A DNA stretch of 64,000 bases. Source: Actinomucor elegans. Lineage: Eukaryota > Mucoromycota > Mucoromycetes > Mucorales > Mucoraceae. Positions 35,408 to 46,605 of this stretch are shown here, piece by piece. Position numbers and translations under genes: made by a program. Below the pieces are notes generated by a model, which did no database searches, was not told the DNA's origin, and saw only the letters and a list, made by a program, of their open reading frames with translations. The DNA lies in NCBI GenBank assembly GCA_026027325.1, contig JAMSLZ010000017.1:548769-612768 (forward strand). Direction: 5' to 3'. Positions within the stretch are counted from its first letter, which is position 1. Each line of letters begins with the position of its first letter.

Positions 35408-37902
35408 AATGGTGCATTGACAACCACAGACTTGAGAGGGTTCCACCTATAACCAAGAGTTAGGGAATGTTCTTCTGCTTTCTTGAGCAATCTAGGCATG
35501 GTTTCAGCAGTGCCAATCAGGACTACATCGTCTGCGTACAAAAGTGAGTTAATCCAGAGGCCATTATACTTGCGTTGTGGCATAGTACCAAAAACTCGAG
35601 AGGAGGGCATAGATATAGATCTAAGAGCAGCAGGTAACGAGTTGATATATACAGAGTATAAAAATGGTGAGAGGATAGATCCTTGTAGTACTCCCGTTCC
35701 AGGCCAAAAAGTAGGAGAGCGAGCACCAGATACCAAAGCTTCAATTCGAACATTGTCAAAGAGGCATTGTAGAATACCAAGTAGAGCATCAGGTACATGT
35801 GTTTCAAGAGCACGCCAAATGATATTACGATCAACACTATCATAGGCTTGTTTGATGTCCAGAAAGCATAGTACAGGAGGTTCCCCCATATGATCTATTG
35901 TATGTTGACGACAGATCTCATGTAGAGCTAAAGCTTGATCCAATGTACCGCGATTTGCACGAAATCCACCTTGTACAATATCATGTGTAGGAGCAGAATC
36001 TAGTAGACCAGGATATAGGCATAGTTCCATAACCTTACGCATGACTGATGTCAAACTAATGGGTCTATAGTTAGCAGCGTCTAGTGGATCACCTTTCTTG
36101 AAGATAGGGATCACCTGGGCAGTACACCAAGTTTTAGGAACCCGAGACCAGATCCAACACAGAGAAAAGAGCAGCACCAACACTGGGGCCAAATCATTCA
36201 AGATTGGTAGTAGCATTTCAGTACGAATGTGGTCAACACCAGGCGCTTTGCGACGTGCTAATCTCTTGATTATTACCAAGGTAACCAATTCCACTGAGAA
36301 TGGGCAATCAGAATCTGATATATTATCCATGAGTTCACTCTTATCAATAGGGTGGCTAACCAAGCTATCAACAGTAATATCAAAAGTTGAGCAGAGATAT
36401 AGGATATCATGACGTGTAAGACAAGGGCCATTCGGTAGAGGAGGAGCAGAAGGTCGAAGATCAGGAAGCTGATCACCAGCAAAGACTGAACGAAGATGAC
36501 TTGACATCACAGTAGCAGCAGTAGCAGGACCTTCAGGGTGCGAAAACCCAGGAGACATCGTACGATTACGGCGCATACGCTTGATAATAGTGGTCGTCTC
36601 AGCAAAATCACCATTGGATAGCTTATCACAGAACTGTTTCCAAGTCTCACGACGCCGGCGTTTCAGTTCACAGGTAAAAGCATCACATGCAGCCACATAT
36701 TCTTTCCAGAATACAGCTTTACCAACACCATCAGGCGCTCGTTTCCAAGCCCTTCTGGTATCCTCACGAGAATCACCCAAAGATTGAAGACGATCAGTCC
36801 AGAACCGAGCATTGCCAGGTGGACGAGGGGGCTTCTTTCTACCGACAGAGTGGTCCAGACAGTAGTGGATGATCTCAGTGAGTCTATCAGCTAGCCTATC
36901 AACATCAGGAGGTTCTCTATTATGTTGAAAAGGAATAGCGTGAGTAGAGGTGCGACTGTTATTGCGTGCATATAGTTCTAGTGAATACTTAACTTCTGCC
37001 AAGAGTGCATTTTTGATTGGTGAAACCTTCACCCGAAAAAGAGACTTATAAAGCTCAGCACTCTTGTGTTCATCTAACACAGACATTTTCCAAAGAACAC
37101 GAGGATGAGCCACTGGAGGTGGAGGAGCATCTTGTAAAGAACACGTCAAGGTGACAGGGACATGATCAGAGCCAAGGCTATTCTCGCGAATCACCAGGGA
37201 AGTATTTACCAAATCAGAGTAGCTAATGAACAAGTCAATAACACTGTTCCAAGAGGTATGACCAGGTTGAGAGTTTGCTAAACGACTTTGAGAACTGAGA
37301 GTAGGTACACCTCTAGCTAACAGAGCATTCCAGCAAAAGAGACCAGCTTCTTCGATCCACTCACCAAGACGGCTGCCACGCGTGTTGGTACGAGTATCAC
37401 CAAGAAGAGATATACTGCGCGCATTCAGATCACCACAAAGAATAGCATTTTTCTGAGAGGGATGAGTTTGCATAGGTAGTGCGGTAATGAGAGACATAAA
37501 TTCGTCATCGGTCAGGGAAGGAGGAGCATAGACACAATGAATCAGGAGAGAAGAGACTTGGCAAGAGAAGACATAGGGAGAACCCGAGGGGATAGGAATT
37601 ACAGGGTATGGACACGAGGGATTGACCAATAATGTAATACCCATCTTACCTCTATAAGAACCAGCGACTTTTTCACCATAAGTATGGAATTGTTGCCAGC
37701 TGGTAGGGAATCGTAAAGGAGGGAGAAGCCAGGTTTCGGTAATAAAAATGAGTGAAGAGTCATAGAGGTAATCGGTAACTGTAGAAATGGCTTGACGAGC
37801 CATACCATTAGCGTTCCATATGGTTAAGGAGAGAGAGTTGGCGCAAGGAGTAAAAGGAGCGGAATGGGTTTCATAAGAGCGGTCATCCAGTGACTCACTC
37901 AT
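35408..37902 (-). CDS. LINE-1 ORF2, proximal part: endonuclease and reverse transcriptase
   Basis: Starts at ATG 37902, overlapping the ORF1 stop. The apurinic-type endonuclease spans about residues 25-250: LTIWNANGMARQ, FITETWLL, CGDLNARS and GSDHVPVTLT. RT follows: KAPGVDHIRTEML, QVIPIFKKGDP, NYRPISLTSVMRK, FLDIKQAYDSVDR, TGVLQGSILSPFL and the catalytic LLYADDVVLIG near 35520-35555. The frame is interrupted at 35408 by the element at 32904-35407, whose removal joins VVVNAPL to the YTGRATPL segment in frame. The endonuclease presumably nicks the tRNA gene and the RT primes there. Confidence 0.93.
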
Positions 37903-38860
37903 TATTCAATGTTAACTGGTTCACCACCACCAGTTAAGGGCATAGATCCAAGAGAAGAAGCAATGTCATCACCTTCTGACATAGCGTCATCTTCGTTGGG
38001 GACATCCTCCAGGGAACCACCAGCCAAAAGTACCTTCACCTGTTCAAGAGTCAAGAAACCTTGAAGCACAAAATCATGTGCTATCGAACCTCGTACATGT
38101 GAACGGATGTATTTGAGACCTCGAGCAAGACGGGCTTGTTGGAGCTCACGAGCCTTTTCCACACGTGCTTGGTTGTCAAGGGATGCATACGTAGGGTTAT
38201 CCACATTGGTAGCAGCGAATTGGTCAAAGTCGGTAACCACCATGATTTGTTCTTTTTTCAGGATGTCATGAACTTCCTGGGAATAGCCTCTATGGATCAA
38301 GAAAGCAGCAACACCACGGGCAGGATAGTGAACATCCAATACACGACCACTATCAATATTAATGCGGCGTAACTTGGCACGAAACTTGGAGATACGCTCA
38401 CGGTATTTGCTTGGTACATAAACATATTCGTACTGTGGTTCCTCTGGTGAACCAGGTGTAGGCAAAGCACGAGGTGATTCAAAATATCTTTTGACTGACT
38501 GTAGCGAAATCTTCTTTTTGCCTTTCTTTGCTGGAACCTTGATTGCCGCAACTTGTGAAAAGGTAAGCTTAGAACTTGGAGTACCAGTCTTGATACCAGT
38601 AGGGGCCCACTTGGATGCTTCAGTGCCTCCACAAGATGGCAACGAAAGTTGAGAATTACCTGGTAATGTAAATGAGAAATCGCCAGGTTCGCGAATTGAA
38701 TCAGTCCCTTTACCACCCCAAGATGGGGAAGGGGAGATGTTTGAGGAAACTTGGCGTTTTAGTTCGGCGATTTCAGCGCGTGCTGCAGCAAGATCCTTCT
38801 TAAGCGTTGCATTTTCAGCAACCAATGATTCTAGCTGGTTGAACCGTTGATCATATCCGC
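37902..38860 (-). CDS. LINE-1 ORF1, C-terminal part (after the Merlin-2 insertion)
   Basis: RNA-binding ORF1-type protein. It starts here with a coiled-coil-like stretch (NQLESLVAENATLKKDLAAARAEIAELKRQV), then a low-complexity Ser/Gly/Pro linker. A C-terminal domain contains KLRRINIDSGRVLDVHYPARGVAAFLIH, a block that recurs in the relic at 60509-60935. It ends in an acidic tail and stops with TAA, overlapping the ORF2 start by one base (TAATG), an arrangement that suggests termination-reinitiation. With the upstream part at 40864-41080 and one duplication removed the frame totals 392 codons. Confidence 0.88.
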
Positions 38861-39258
38861 GAAATTTTGGGTCATTATGCATCTAACTCTCATATAATTT
38901 TTTATACCATTTCTTCAATTAATTTTATAAAACTATCAATTGAAGTCTTCTTTATACTATTAAATGTATATAAAGGAAAAACTAAATTACTATTAATTAT
39001 TTTTTCATTACTACATATTTTGAAACTTATTTCTAAATTTTTTAAAAACCTTGATTTGTTTTTATCATACATTTCATAAATATTATCACTATTTATTTGA
39101 TTATTTTAATTTTTGTATATAAATCATTAAACAATTTTAATGTATTTCTATTATTAACAATTACATCATTAAGCAAATTAACATCATCTTTACATTTAAG
39201 TAAATTCAAATTGTTCTTTTTAATCTATTTATTACCTTTAAGTTTTCTTCATTATTAT

Positions 39259-39837
39259 TTATTTTAATATAATCTTTTCTTTGTTTTTATTATTATTACT
39301 GTTTGTAGTGGTACTATAATTACTTGTATTACTGGTTATAGAACTATTATCATCATATTCTTCAATATCATTACCGCTGCTAATACTATTATTTTCCTCA
39401 TATAACTCATCTTCTATATCTTCTAAATCACTTTCTAATATTTCATCTTCATAGCTTTTATTTTTATTATTATTACTTTCTAAAAATTCATCATATATAT
39501 CTTCTTCGATTACTTCTTTATCTATTTTATTATTTTGTTCATGATATTCTATAACTTTAAAATGATTTAAGCAATATAAATTATTATTAACTAACCAATT
39601 ACCAACTTCATTGCATTTATCATTATAGCATTTTTTACTTTCTAATTTTAATGTATTTCTATTAATATTATTTAATTGATTTTTTAATTCTTCATTTATT
39701 TTTTTATAATTATTATTTTCATCTGTTAATATTTTATTATTTTTTGTTAAAAATGAAATCTTTTTAATGAGATAATAATAATCCTTCTTGTTAATTTTAA
39801 TGTATTTTAATTTTTTATTTGGTCTTACTCTACTCAT
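39259..39837 (-). CDS. Acidic, coiled-coil accessory ORF of Merlin-2 (192 aa)
   Basis: Basic N-terminus (MSRVRPNKKLKYIKINKKDYYYLIKK), a coiled-coil segment (NYKKINEELKNQLNNINRNTLK), a Cys/His cluster (CYNDKCNEVGNWLVNNNLYCLNHF) near residues 70-92, then a long acidic stretch (ESDLEDIEDELYEEN) and a Ser/Thr/Asn tail. The Cys/His spacing could bind zinc. No family was recognised. It starts 28 bp after the transposase stop on the same strand. Merlin elements usually carry only the transposase, so this may be an accessory or captured gene. Confidence 0.7.
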   Translation of the reverse strand: MSRVRPNKKLKYIKINKKDYYYLIKKISFLTKNNKILTDENNNYKKINEELKNQLNNINRNTLKLESKKCYNDKCNEVGNWLVNNNLYCLNHFKVIEYHEQNNKIDKEVIEEDIYDEFLESNNNKNKSYEDEILESDLEDIEDELYEENNSISSGNDIEEYDDNSSITSNTSNYSTTTNSNNNKNKEKIILK

Positions 39838-39865
39838 ATTTTTATTATATAATGAAATTCAATTT

Positions 39866-40741
39866 TTAATCTTTCAAAAAGTTTTTCCAAATATTATATT
39901 CTCTATTTTTTTTTCTCCATTGATATTCCCTGAGATATAGAATTATGTCTTTCTTGTTTCTATTTCTAGGTATAATACTTTGTTTTAATCCATTCCATGT
40001 TCCTTCTATGGTATTTGTATGAATTCCTGTTATAGGATCTTTAAAATGTTTTTTATGATTTACTGTTTTATGTTTATACCCAATTTTATTTAAATCATTA
40101 TAACCTTTCCAACAATCTGTGTATATAGTTGTACCTTTCTTAATATACTTACTAATTATTTGATTAATATTCTCTATATTTCTTTCTTCAATAGGTTCTA
40201 AAAATACTTTTTTATTTTCATTTGTAACCTTATTCTTTAATCTACTTCTTTGTATTCCACCAATAACCCAAGCACCTTCAACTTTATGTCCCTTGTTATA
40301 TTTTCTTTTTGCAATTTTAGTTTCATCAATTTCTACAATTTCATTTCTTCCACCTATTTTATTACTTGGTTTAATAAGTTGTTTATTCTTAATGTATTTT
40401 CTGAAAATTTTATTATATCTACTTACTGTATTTTTATCAATTTGTAAACTTGAGGATATAAAAGATGAGGGTGCTTTTCCTAAAAATAAATACAATATGT
40501 GTAACTGGATATTTAACGGTAATCTTAATTTACTAAATATTGTTCCTTTCAATGGTGATATAGCTTTTCTACATTTATAATATTTACAAACATACAATTT
40601 TTTTTTCAAATTTAATTTCATATCATGTCCACATTCATTACATTTTTCAATCTTATTCACATAATTATTTTAATTAAATATTCCAATGCATCATCTTCAT
40701 TATCGAATATATGCTTCAAACTTTTATAAGATTCTATAAAC
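39866..40741 (-). pseudogene. Merlin-2 transposase with an N-terminal frameshift
   Basis: Main open frame 39866-40660 (264 aa): zinc ribbon CNECGH and CKYYKC, then EIDETK, YTDCWKGY and NTIEGTWNGLK as the DDE residues, nearly collinear with Merlin-1. The true start corresponds to MFIESYKSLKHIF at 40741, but a small deletion near 40665-40672 (compared with Merlin-1) puts this start out of frame. From an internal start the protein would lack about 30 residues while keeping the ribbon and catalytic core. It may therefore be either weakened or dead. Confidence 0.87.
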
Positions 40742-40863
40742 ATAATAGATAATAATATCTTGGGTATTTAATTTAATAAATTATGAAAATTCAATTTTGA
40801 TGAAAAACAATTTTAATAATTCGGAGTTTAAATATAACCTGAGACCTATATGCAGATACATCC

Positions 40864-41440
40864 GAAATTTTCTTTCCATGAATGTAAAAAGATCCGTTGT
40901 ACTAGTAGAAGGACCCACCTCAAGGTCAGATGCATTAGTAAAGTTCATATCTATATCCCTTGTTAGGGTTGGAAGTTCGATACCAAGTGCAGGCAGGTCA
41001 GTTTTTTGGCTATTGACACCACGGCTAGGCTTACCACTGGCAGGGGGACCACGTAATAGTTTTTTCGTTCTACTGGTCATAGAAGAAGAAGGTGTCAAAA
41101 CTGTTATAGGACGTTTAGAAGATGTTCTATAGTTCACTTCAAGTGGTTTGTTATCGCCAGGAGTATCGTTGTTCAAAGTTTCAGCTTTGTTTTGCAGTTC
41201 AATGTTCCCAGATGAACTAATTGTTGGAGATTGCGAGATGAGTTTTGTAAAATCTGGCGTAATTGCGTTCGAGTTTGACGAAATCTTGTCCAAATGATTC
41301 GAGAGTGGTATCAGAATGTCCGGAAGAGTTTGTTTTATCGTTTTATATAGATGAAAGTGTAGGTTATTATTGCAGTTCTTGAGCTTTTTACGTTTTCGGA
41401 GTTTGAAACCTAAAAAAGTGATCAAGAAGTGAAAGAGAAG
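40864..41440 (-). CDS. LINE-1 ORF1, N-terminal part
   Basis: Open frame from the LINE 5' end to the Merlin-2 insertion. The first in-element ATG is at 41080 (MTSRTKKLLRGPPASGKPSRG), followed by Ser/Thr-rich sequence and FTFMERKF, which joins RGYDQRFNQLESL after Merlin-2 is removed. The frame stays open upstream through the tRNA junction to an ATG inside the antisense tRNA (41467). The element may thus be slightly 5'-truncated, or it uses the ATG at 41080. The region 41080-41440 is basic and Asn-rich with no known motif. Confidence 0.75.
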
Positions 41441-41441
41441 T

Positions 41442-41515
41442 GGTTTCTTGGTGTAGTCGGTTATCACGTCTGCTTAACACGCAGACGGTCGGCGGTTCAA
41501 GTCCGCCAGAAATCA
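41442..41515 (+). tRNA. trnV-AAC: tRNA-Val (anticodon AAC)
   Basis: Acceptor ggtttct pairs with agaaatc (one G-T pair). The D arm is gtgtag..ttatcac, the anticodon stem tctgc/gcaga encloses loop ttaacac (AAC at 41476-41478), and the T arm is ggcgg-ttcaagt-ccgcc with an intact B box. The discriminator A is at 41515 and a run of nine T follows directly as Pol III terminator. There is no intron. The first 15 nt belong to the LINE-1 target duplication, so the gene is complete, but its 5' flank is now LINE sequence. Confidence 0.97.
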
Positions 41516-41524
41516 ATTTTTTTT
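41516..41524 (+). terminator. Pol III terminator of tRNA-Val
   Basis: T-run right after the discriminator base, the standard RNA polymerase III stop signal. Confidence 0.85.
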
Positions 41525-41957
41525 TATTATTATTTGATAGTGTATATAGTCTTTGTGTTATTCTTTCTGTCCATATGTCGAAGGAATAAAGATTATTATT
41601 TTTTATCTCTTAATTATGCTTTTATATAAACTTACATAATAATATTTTTTTAGAACTTGAATTTCCTTAAATCTTAATATCTCATTCATAAGAAAGCAAT
41701 TACTCGCTTATGAAGCTAGCTAGGAGACTGAGATTTTTCAATAAAAATAATGGTACATTTTATAAACATGAAAATCATATTTACCTTCACGGACATATGA
41801 ATAGTAGTCAGCCTTATATTCTTTGCACTGTAAATGTATTGTATTGAGTCACCGTCATGGTTATAATATCCAGTACACTAAAGACAAAGGATATTGTTGA
41901 TTTTCCCGAATTAGTTGAAAACCAAAAAAAGATTCTCGTAATAATAACAACAAGACT

Positions 41958-42167
41958 TGTAGATGTAATCAGATTGTTGATTGGTAATAAATTCGTTCTT
42001 TATTTCGATCATAGATGAAGGTATATTTATATTAGTTAAATGTCTTATGTTTAACCACGTTATAGTAGAATAGAGACTACTATATTTGAGTAATAGCCTA
42101 TTCATTATCAATCCCATCTTTACGGAAGCACTTATGAGTTGATGTATTTAAGATTCATGCCTCAGAT

Positions 42168-42210
<43 letters not shown>

Positions 42211-42397
42211 ATACACCTATAACATAACATCTTCTTAAATCCTCTTCACCACACTTAAATAGACGATTAGTATAAATAGGTTTAGTTTAGACATAGTTAT
42301 AGGATCTTCATCTTTATATTTATCTTTGATAATAAAGCACAGTCTCAAAAAGTACTCTTTTTAGTCTTCTTTGTTATTTCATTGTGCAAGCATAACA
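41958..42397 (+). repeat. Candidate solo LTR (delta), about 440 bp
   Basis: Begins TGTAGATGTAATCAGATTG and ends gcataaca, with a TA microsatellite, a tataaatagg promoter-like site near 42271 and an aataaagc signal downstream, the layout of the alpha LTR. The first 35 bp recur at 2906-2941. No target duplication was found, so the boundaries are tentative. Confidence 0.4.
42171..42206. repeat. (TA)n microsatellite
   Basis: About 18 uninterrupted TA units inside the candidate LTR delta. Confidence 0.95.
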
Positions 42398-42665
42398 AAC
42401 CGACCAAAAAGAACTGTTGTTGAGAATGAATGTTGAATAAAACAATAGTTAATGTCTAGCCGGTTACTTTCAAGTTCAGTAGAATTAGTTTATACAAGTA
42501 AACGCACTGTTCTTACATTGGCTCTTGTATTAGTTCTTGTATTATTACTAATGAGTAATGTTAATGACAAGTGATGATGATGAATGGATCATCTAGAAGT
42601 TTAATTAATTAATTATGCGTGAAATTGCTTGATTAGTGAAACATGTTTGACAGATCTATCAGTTA

Positions 42666-42882
42666 TGTAGTGGATATAACTAATTTGTATAGAATAGTAA
42701 TAGAAGTGTGTGCCTGAATGGTTAACTTGTGTAATTATGGCTAGCTATATTTACTCTATGTAACTACTACCCAGCCCATTAATAACAGGAGGCTAGCAGT
42801 AGCAGAATAAATTTCTCTTTTGTTTTCTGTCGTTAATTAAACACGTACCTAACCAATTACGAACATCTCAGGAAACATCTCA
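42666..42882 (-). repeat. Solo LTR gamma (217 bp)
   Basis: Diverged copy of the Ty3-gamma LTR, starting TGTAGTGGATATAACTA and ending catctca, flanked by the 5-bp duplication AGTTA (42661-42665 and 42883-42887). Written in + coordinates it has the orientation opposite to the full element's LTRs. The many substitutions against 9876-10091 show an older insertion of the same family. Confidence 0.92.
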
Positions 42883-43079
42883 AGTTACGTAGTGAGATAG
42901 TTTTAATTGAGACATGTTCATGTTGTGAGCATTTCTTCCTATGAATATAAGCGTGTATACGACAACTATAGAGGAATCCGAGTTGCATTTGAGGTATCTG
43001 CAGACAGCTTCGCAGCTGTTTTTCGGAAACTCTTCTAAAATCGTAGTCTTCAGCTGGACTAATACAATTAGCTCAGAAT

Positions 43080-43081
<2 letters not shown>

Positions 43082-43112
<31 letters not shown>
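43082..43112. repeat. Poly(A) tract, about 31 bp
   Basis: Uninterrupted A-run. Similar tracts lie at 47847-47878, 50344-50371 and 56527-56548, with T-runs at 49133-49159, 58715-58737 and 63380-63416. They could be tails of retroposed sequence. Confidence 0.9.
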
Positions 43113-43117
<5 letters not shown>

Positions 43118-43154
43118 TCAAAATATCGAAGAAGCGATCGGAAGGCTTGGGAGT

Positions 43155-43400
43155 TATATGGAATATAAAATGATTTCTATTACAAAAGAAATTATAACAA
43201 TTTGATCACACTGAATGTGCGGTTTGTTTATTGATGTAAAAGAAAAGACCAAGATATCTATAAAATATTGTATTATTATTGAATGCCAGATTAGATGCGC
43301 TGAGACGTTGAATATGTGAAGTGCTTTGTATCTTGACATCGCATAATATCGTCTAGATACACGCTCATTTTAAAGATTGTATGTTAATTACCTCCCAAAA
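43155..43400. repeat. Dispersed repeat, copy 1
   Basis: About 250 bp that match the reverse complement of 55390-55630, with blocks such as gagttatatggaatata, gatcacact, tgtaaaagaaaaga and atatcgtctaga in the same order. No ORF is conserved. Confidence 0.65.
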
Positions 43401-44164
43401 CTGTCACGGCTGCATAACTCTCATTGAAAACAACAACGAAGAAAGAAACATTGGGTTTGCAAAAGTGCAAGGTGGTATAATGTATACTAATACGATATAT
43501 GGCATAGAACTATGTGAACAGATTTAAATTACTCTTCGATTGTCGTACTTTTTTGCTTGTTAGAGTAAGCACAGTCAAGCTAGTTATATGCGCTAGTTTG
43601 GAAATAATGAAAATACGCCATATGTTTAGGGTTGCATTCTAATAATTGATATAGCAGTAATGTTGTGAATATGTTATAAAAGATTTGTAGAGTAATGTAC
43701 AATAAGCTTCCAAACCAAAATATGGATATTTATGTGTAGTAAAAGATGTACATAGACGAAAAGTTAAGCAGTAGGTACATTAGCAAGAGTTGTAAATGAA
43801 ACCCTTACAAACTCCTTACGAGTGCAAATTTTATCCAAGGTGATGGATTACGTGCAGATTTAGCTTATAATTATTTAACAACTCATTCTAAAATGAATTT
43901 CATGCTGTCATACTTAGTTGCTCCTTGGTTAATTCAAGCCATTTTAATGACACTTTTATTATTGTTATTATGATATACTAGTATATACTTCATAGCTCAT
44001 ACAAGTTTGTCCTGGTTACATATTAAAGAAGTAGCCCTATAATACCAAGTATCTCTTGTAAATGCAGAAAATTTGAATAGTCGAAGTACTATGTCACACG
44101 ATCGCGTGTAGTCTCTCGGTTTTTTCAAGCCCATTTCGCCTTGGTCTTTTACTCTCAATCAACA

Positions 44165-45607
44165 ATGAGCCAACTTAAAAATACTCTGGCATTATCAGTA
44201 CGGGAAAAACTTTGGTTACCAGGTATTATTTTGGTTTATTTCTCAGTGCACTAACTAATAGTGGACTCTGGAATCTCCCAGAGACTGGCTTTTAGTCAAT
44301 TACTTGACACAATTATTAAAAAACCATCTAGAACTATAAAAACGAATCACTCTTCAACGATTGGTAAAGAATGGCAAACGCATGAAGGAGCATGTCGTCC
44401 CTGGCACCATGGCAGAAACAGCGATTACTAGCTTAGTAAAGAATCTTCAGGTAAGAACATGTCCTATTAAAAAGATGGCTGCTTAATCTATTCTGTATTA
44501 GACGCTTAATAGCAATGACACTATTATTGAATTTTGGAAGAATCATGCGGCATCAATAAGTAACTCTAGTTTGGGATATAATAGTTCTAAGGTAAATCAC
44601 AACGATATGTATTTTTTGCACACTTGGAGTTAATCGGTGTCGGATCAGATACGACTCAAAACTTTAACGGCTAAAGAAGTTGCAGATGAAAGTGAGCAGT
44701 TGATACAAAAATTGCGTAAAATGAATCGGGAAGAAGACGAAGAGCAAAGTAAAGAGAAAGTAGAATAGGATAAAGAAGAATTAACCATCTGGGGTGAGTA
44801 GAAGAAGTTTCTAAAAGATCCTTGGATTGCTCTTAGTTGGCATGTGTTAAGGTAAACTGGACTGCCACAAGCATTGATCGGGTTAACAGAGGTACTTGTA
44901 TTTGTGGATCTAGTTCCGAGAGAGACACTATTATATGGTGCAGCAAGCTGGTTTGCTGACGTTTCTTTATGTCTGAATCTTTATACAAACGCACCATACA
45001 AAAAATATCTCCTCCTCCTCATGTGTCAGTCTTACAGTGTCTTGACAAGGCCCATGCAAATCAACCTTGGAAGCAATAAGTCTAAGGTCTAGATCACATT
45101 AATCCAATTCTCAGTATCCTGATATTATAATCTCTATTGTAGGAAGATATCCAATAGATGAAAGAGGGAAGGAAGTTGCTGCGAAGCATTGTTCATGAAA
45201 ACAATGATGACCAAGTGGAATTTTTGTTAGGTACGTTTGACATTTTGTAAGCTTTACTTCCTTTGTTTTGGTTTCATTGAAACATACTAATCACTCATAA
45301 CAATCAATTTAGCATAAAGACAGTTTTCCCTATGGATGGCCAGATCTTGATCCAAAGCGAGAATTGTTTCAAGTCGGATTCTTTGTGGCCAACCCAACAA
45401 ATAGTAGCAGTATATCTGCGTAACAAAGGACACAAGTCAATTTTCTTTACTGGAAAAGAAGAGTTAAAGTCAATGGCAAGTGAGTTAGAGAAGGAAGTTC
45501 AGATGGATGGCCGTTATAAATACTATGCTGATGGTGTTTTACAGGTGAACAGCCTCGAAATCTTGATCATGGAAGTATCGTCTACCTATGACAGGGTAAA
45601 AATATAA
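44165..45607 (+). pseudogene. Decayed multi-exon gene, family not identified
   Basis: Short coding blocks separated by GT..AG introns: MSQLKNTLALSVREKLWLPG (44165), an ISQRLAFSQLLDTIIKKPSR block (44270-44400), MAETAITSLVKNLQ (44409-44450), TLNSNDTIIEFWKNHAASIS (44501-44590) and LRLKTLTAKEVADE-type helices (44652-44768). A stop follows at 44766, then SWHVLR (44836-44853), and a last block (45332-45607) with KYYADGVLQVNSLEILIMEVS. Stops and frameshifts occur between blocks. The final ADG..LEI..ME.S block has the look of a large protein family of unknown function that I associate with Mucoromycota genomes, but I cannot name it. Confidence 0.5.
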
Positions 45608-45949
45608 AATCTACATTCAACTACTACAAAGCTATGTTTGGCGCACTATCGATTATGAAACACATAGCAAGCAAGTGCAAGTATACGTCGTTCGATACTT
45701 TCAAGACTTTTAAGATACATTTCATACATGCATATGGTAAAAAAAAAAAAGAAAAAAAAATACAAGATATGATCCTATGGAGAAAGGGGCTCTGTTTTAT
45801 CCGACACAAAAGATAAAATATAAAAATGTGAAATGAACTATGTGAATCAATCAGACTTTATCTGACCTGTGGAAATAGAATCAGTTGTCTTCTTTATTAT
45901 CAAAATGTGTGTTTTGTTTATAAGAAGTATGAGGATGAGTTACAATGTG

Positions 45950-46605
45950 TTTACTATGCTGACTTCTACTAACTGAGTATTACCTTCTTCCACCAAGTGC
46001 GAGCAGTACTTTCTTTGACATCAGCTTTTCGAGCAGTTGCAGCAACCGACATAACATGTTGAGTCTTGTAATGAAAAACAGTTCCCTTGAAGCTGGCGTA
46101 TATTCCCCATAGTTAATTGAACGTCCTACTCTTGCGTTCATAGCGATGTCTTTGCTTTGTTCAAGCTGTTGTTGATCTGTTGCTATATTAGCCTTTCCTT
46201 TAAGCTACGAATCAAGATTAACCAGATGATTTATAGCAAAAGGATCCGACTTCTTATTTATAACGTCCATAACTTCACACCTAGTCTCATCATAACTATT
46301 TCCTTGACCATCTTCTTTCAAACAACCAGTGGATTTTTTTTATAAAATCCTCAAATTGGTAGTGGAACGACTGTAAAGCGTTAAATTATTATAGGTATCT
46401 AAACCCACATTTTGAATTCTCTACTTTATCTAACGATTTTAAGAGTGACATCGAAAAGATAAAATCATGCAAACGAATTCCTATCAGTGTGAAGCGCATT
46501 GTTCGTGAAATAAAAGCAGAAGAAAAAAGGAATTATTCCTTCAATAAATTGACCGCCTTCTTGCCACCGGCTTTCAATCGAGCAGCTGAGACGCGGCCTA
46601 TTTGA
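45950..46605. pseudogene. Relics of Tc1/IS630-type transposase and an unknown protein
   Basis: On the - strand 45950-46060 reads MSVAATARKADVKESTARTWWKKV, an HTH like the N-terminus of DDE_3 transposases. On the + strand 46436-46605 reads KSDIEKIKSCKRIPISVKRIVREIKAEEK to a stop, a helical unidentified piece. They are too short to assign to one element. Between them the sequence is AT-rich and non-coding. Confidence 0.4.

Larger units (their letters stand above)
38869..40863 (-). mobile_element. Merlin-like DNA transposon 2 (1995 bp)
   Basis: Flanked by the 8-bp duplication GAAATTTT (38861-38868 and 40864-40871). The ends match those of Merlin-1: GGGTCATTATGCAT at the left and (rc) GGATGTATCTGCAT at the right, each with TCTCA at nt 20-24. 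It carries a transposase (39866-40741) and a 192-aa ORF (39259-39837), both on the - strand. Its removal restores LINE-1 ORF1 in frame. Confidence 0.94.
31475..41440 (-). mobile_element. LINE-1 retrotransposon inserted in a tRNA-Val gene
   Basis: A two-ORF non-LTR element on the - strand, flanked by a 16-bp duplication taken from the tRNA gene. Two later insertions split it: 32904-35407 in ORF2 and 38869-40863 in ORF1. Both leave target duplications, and removal of each rejoins the LINE frame exactly. ORF1 and ORF2 overlap as TAATG at 37904-37900. No long poly(A) tail is visible at the 3' end (31475). The distal part of ORF2 has one frameshift near 32690. Own LINE sequence is about 5.5 kb. 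Confidence 0.93.

Noticed and set aside
42666..42882. Repeat-induced point mutation in the old LTR gamma copy
   Set aside because: The differences from the young copy include transitions in both directions and small indels, so there is no clear RIP signature.
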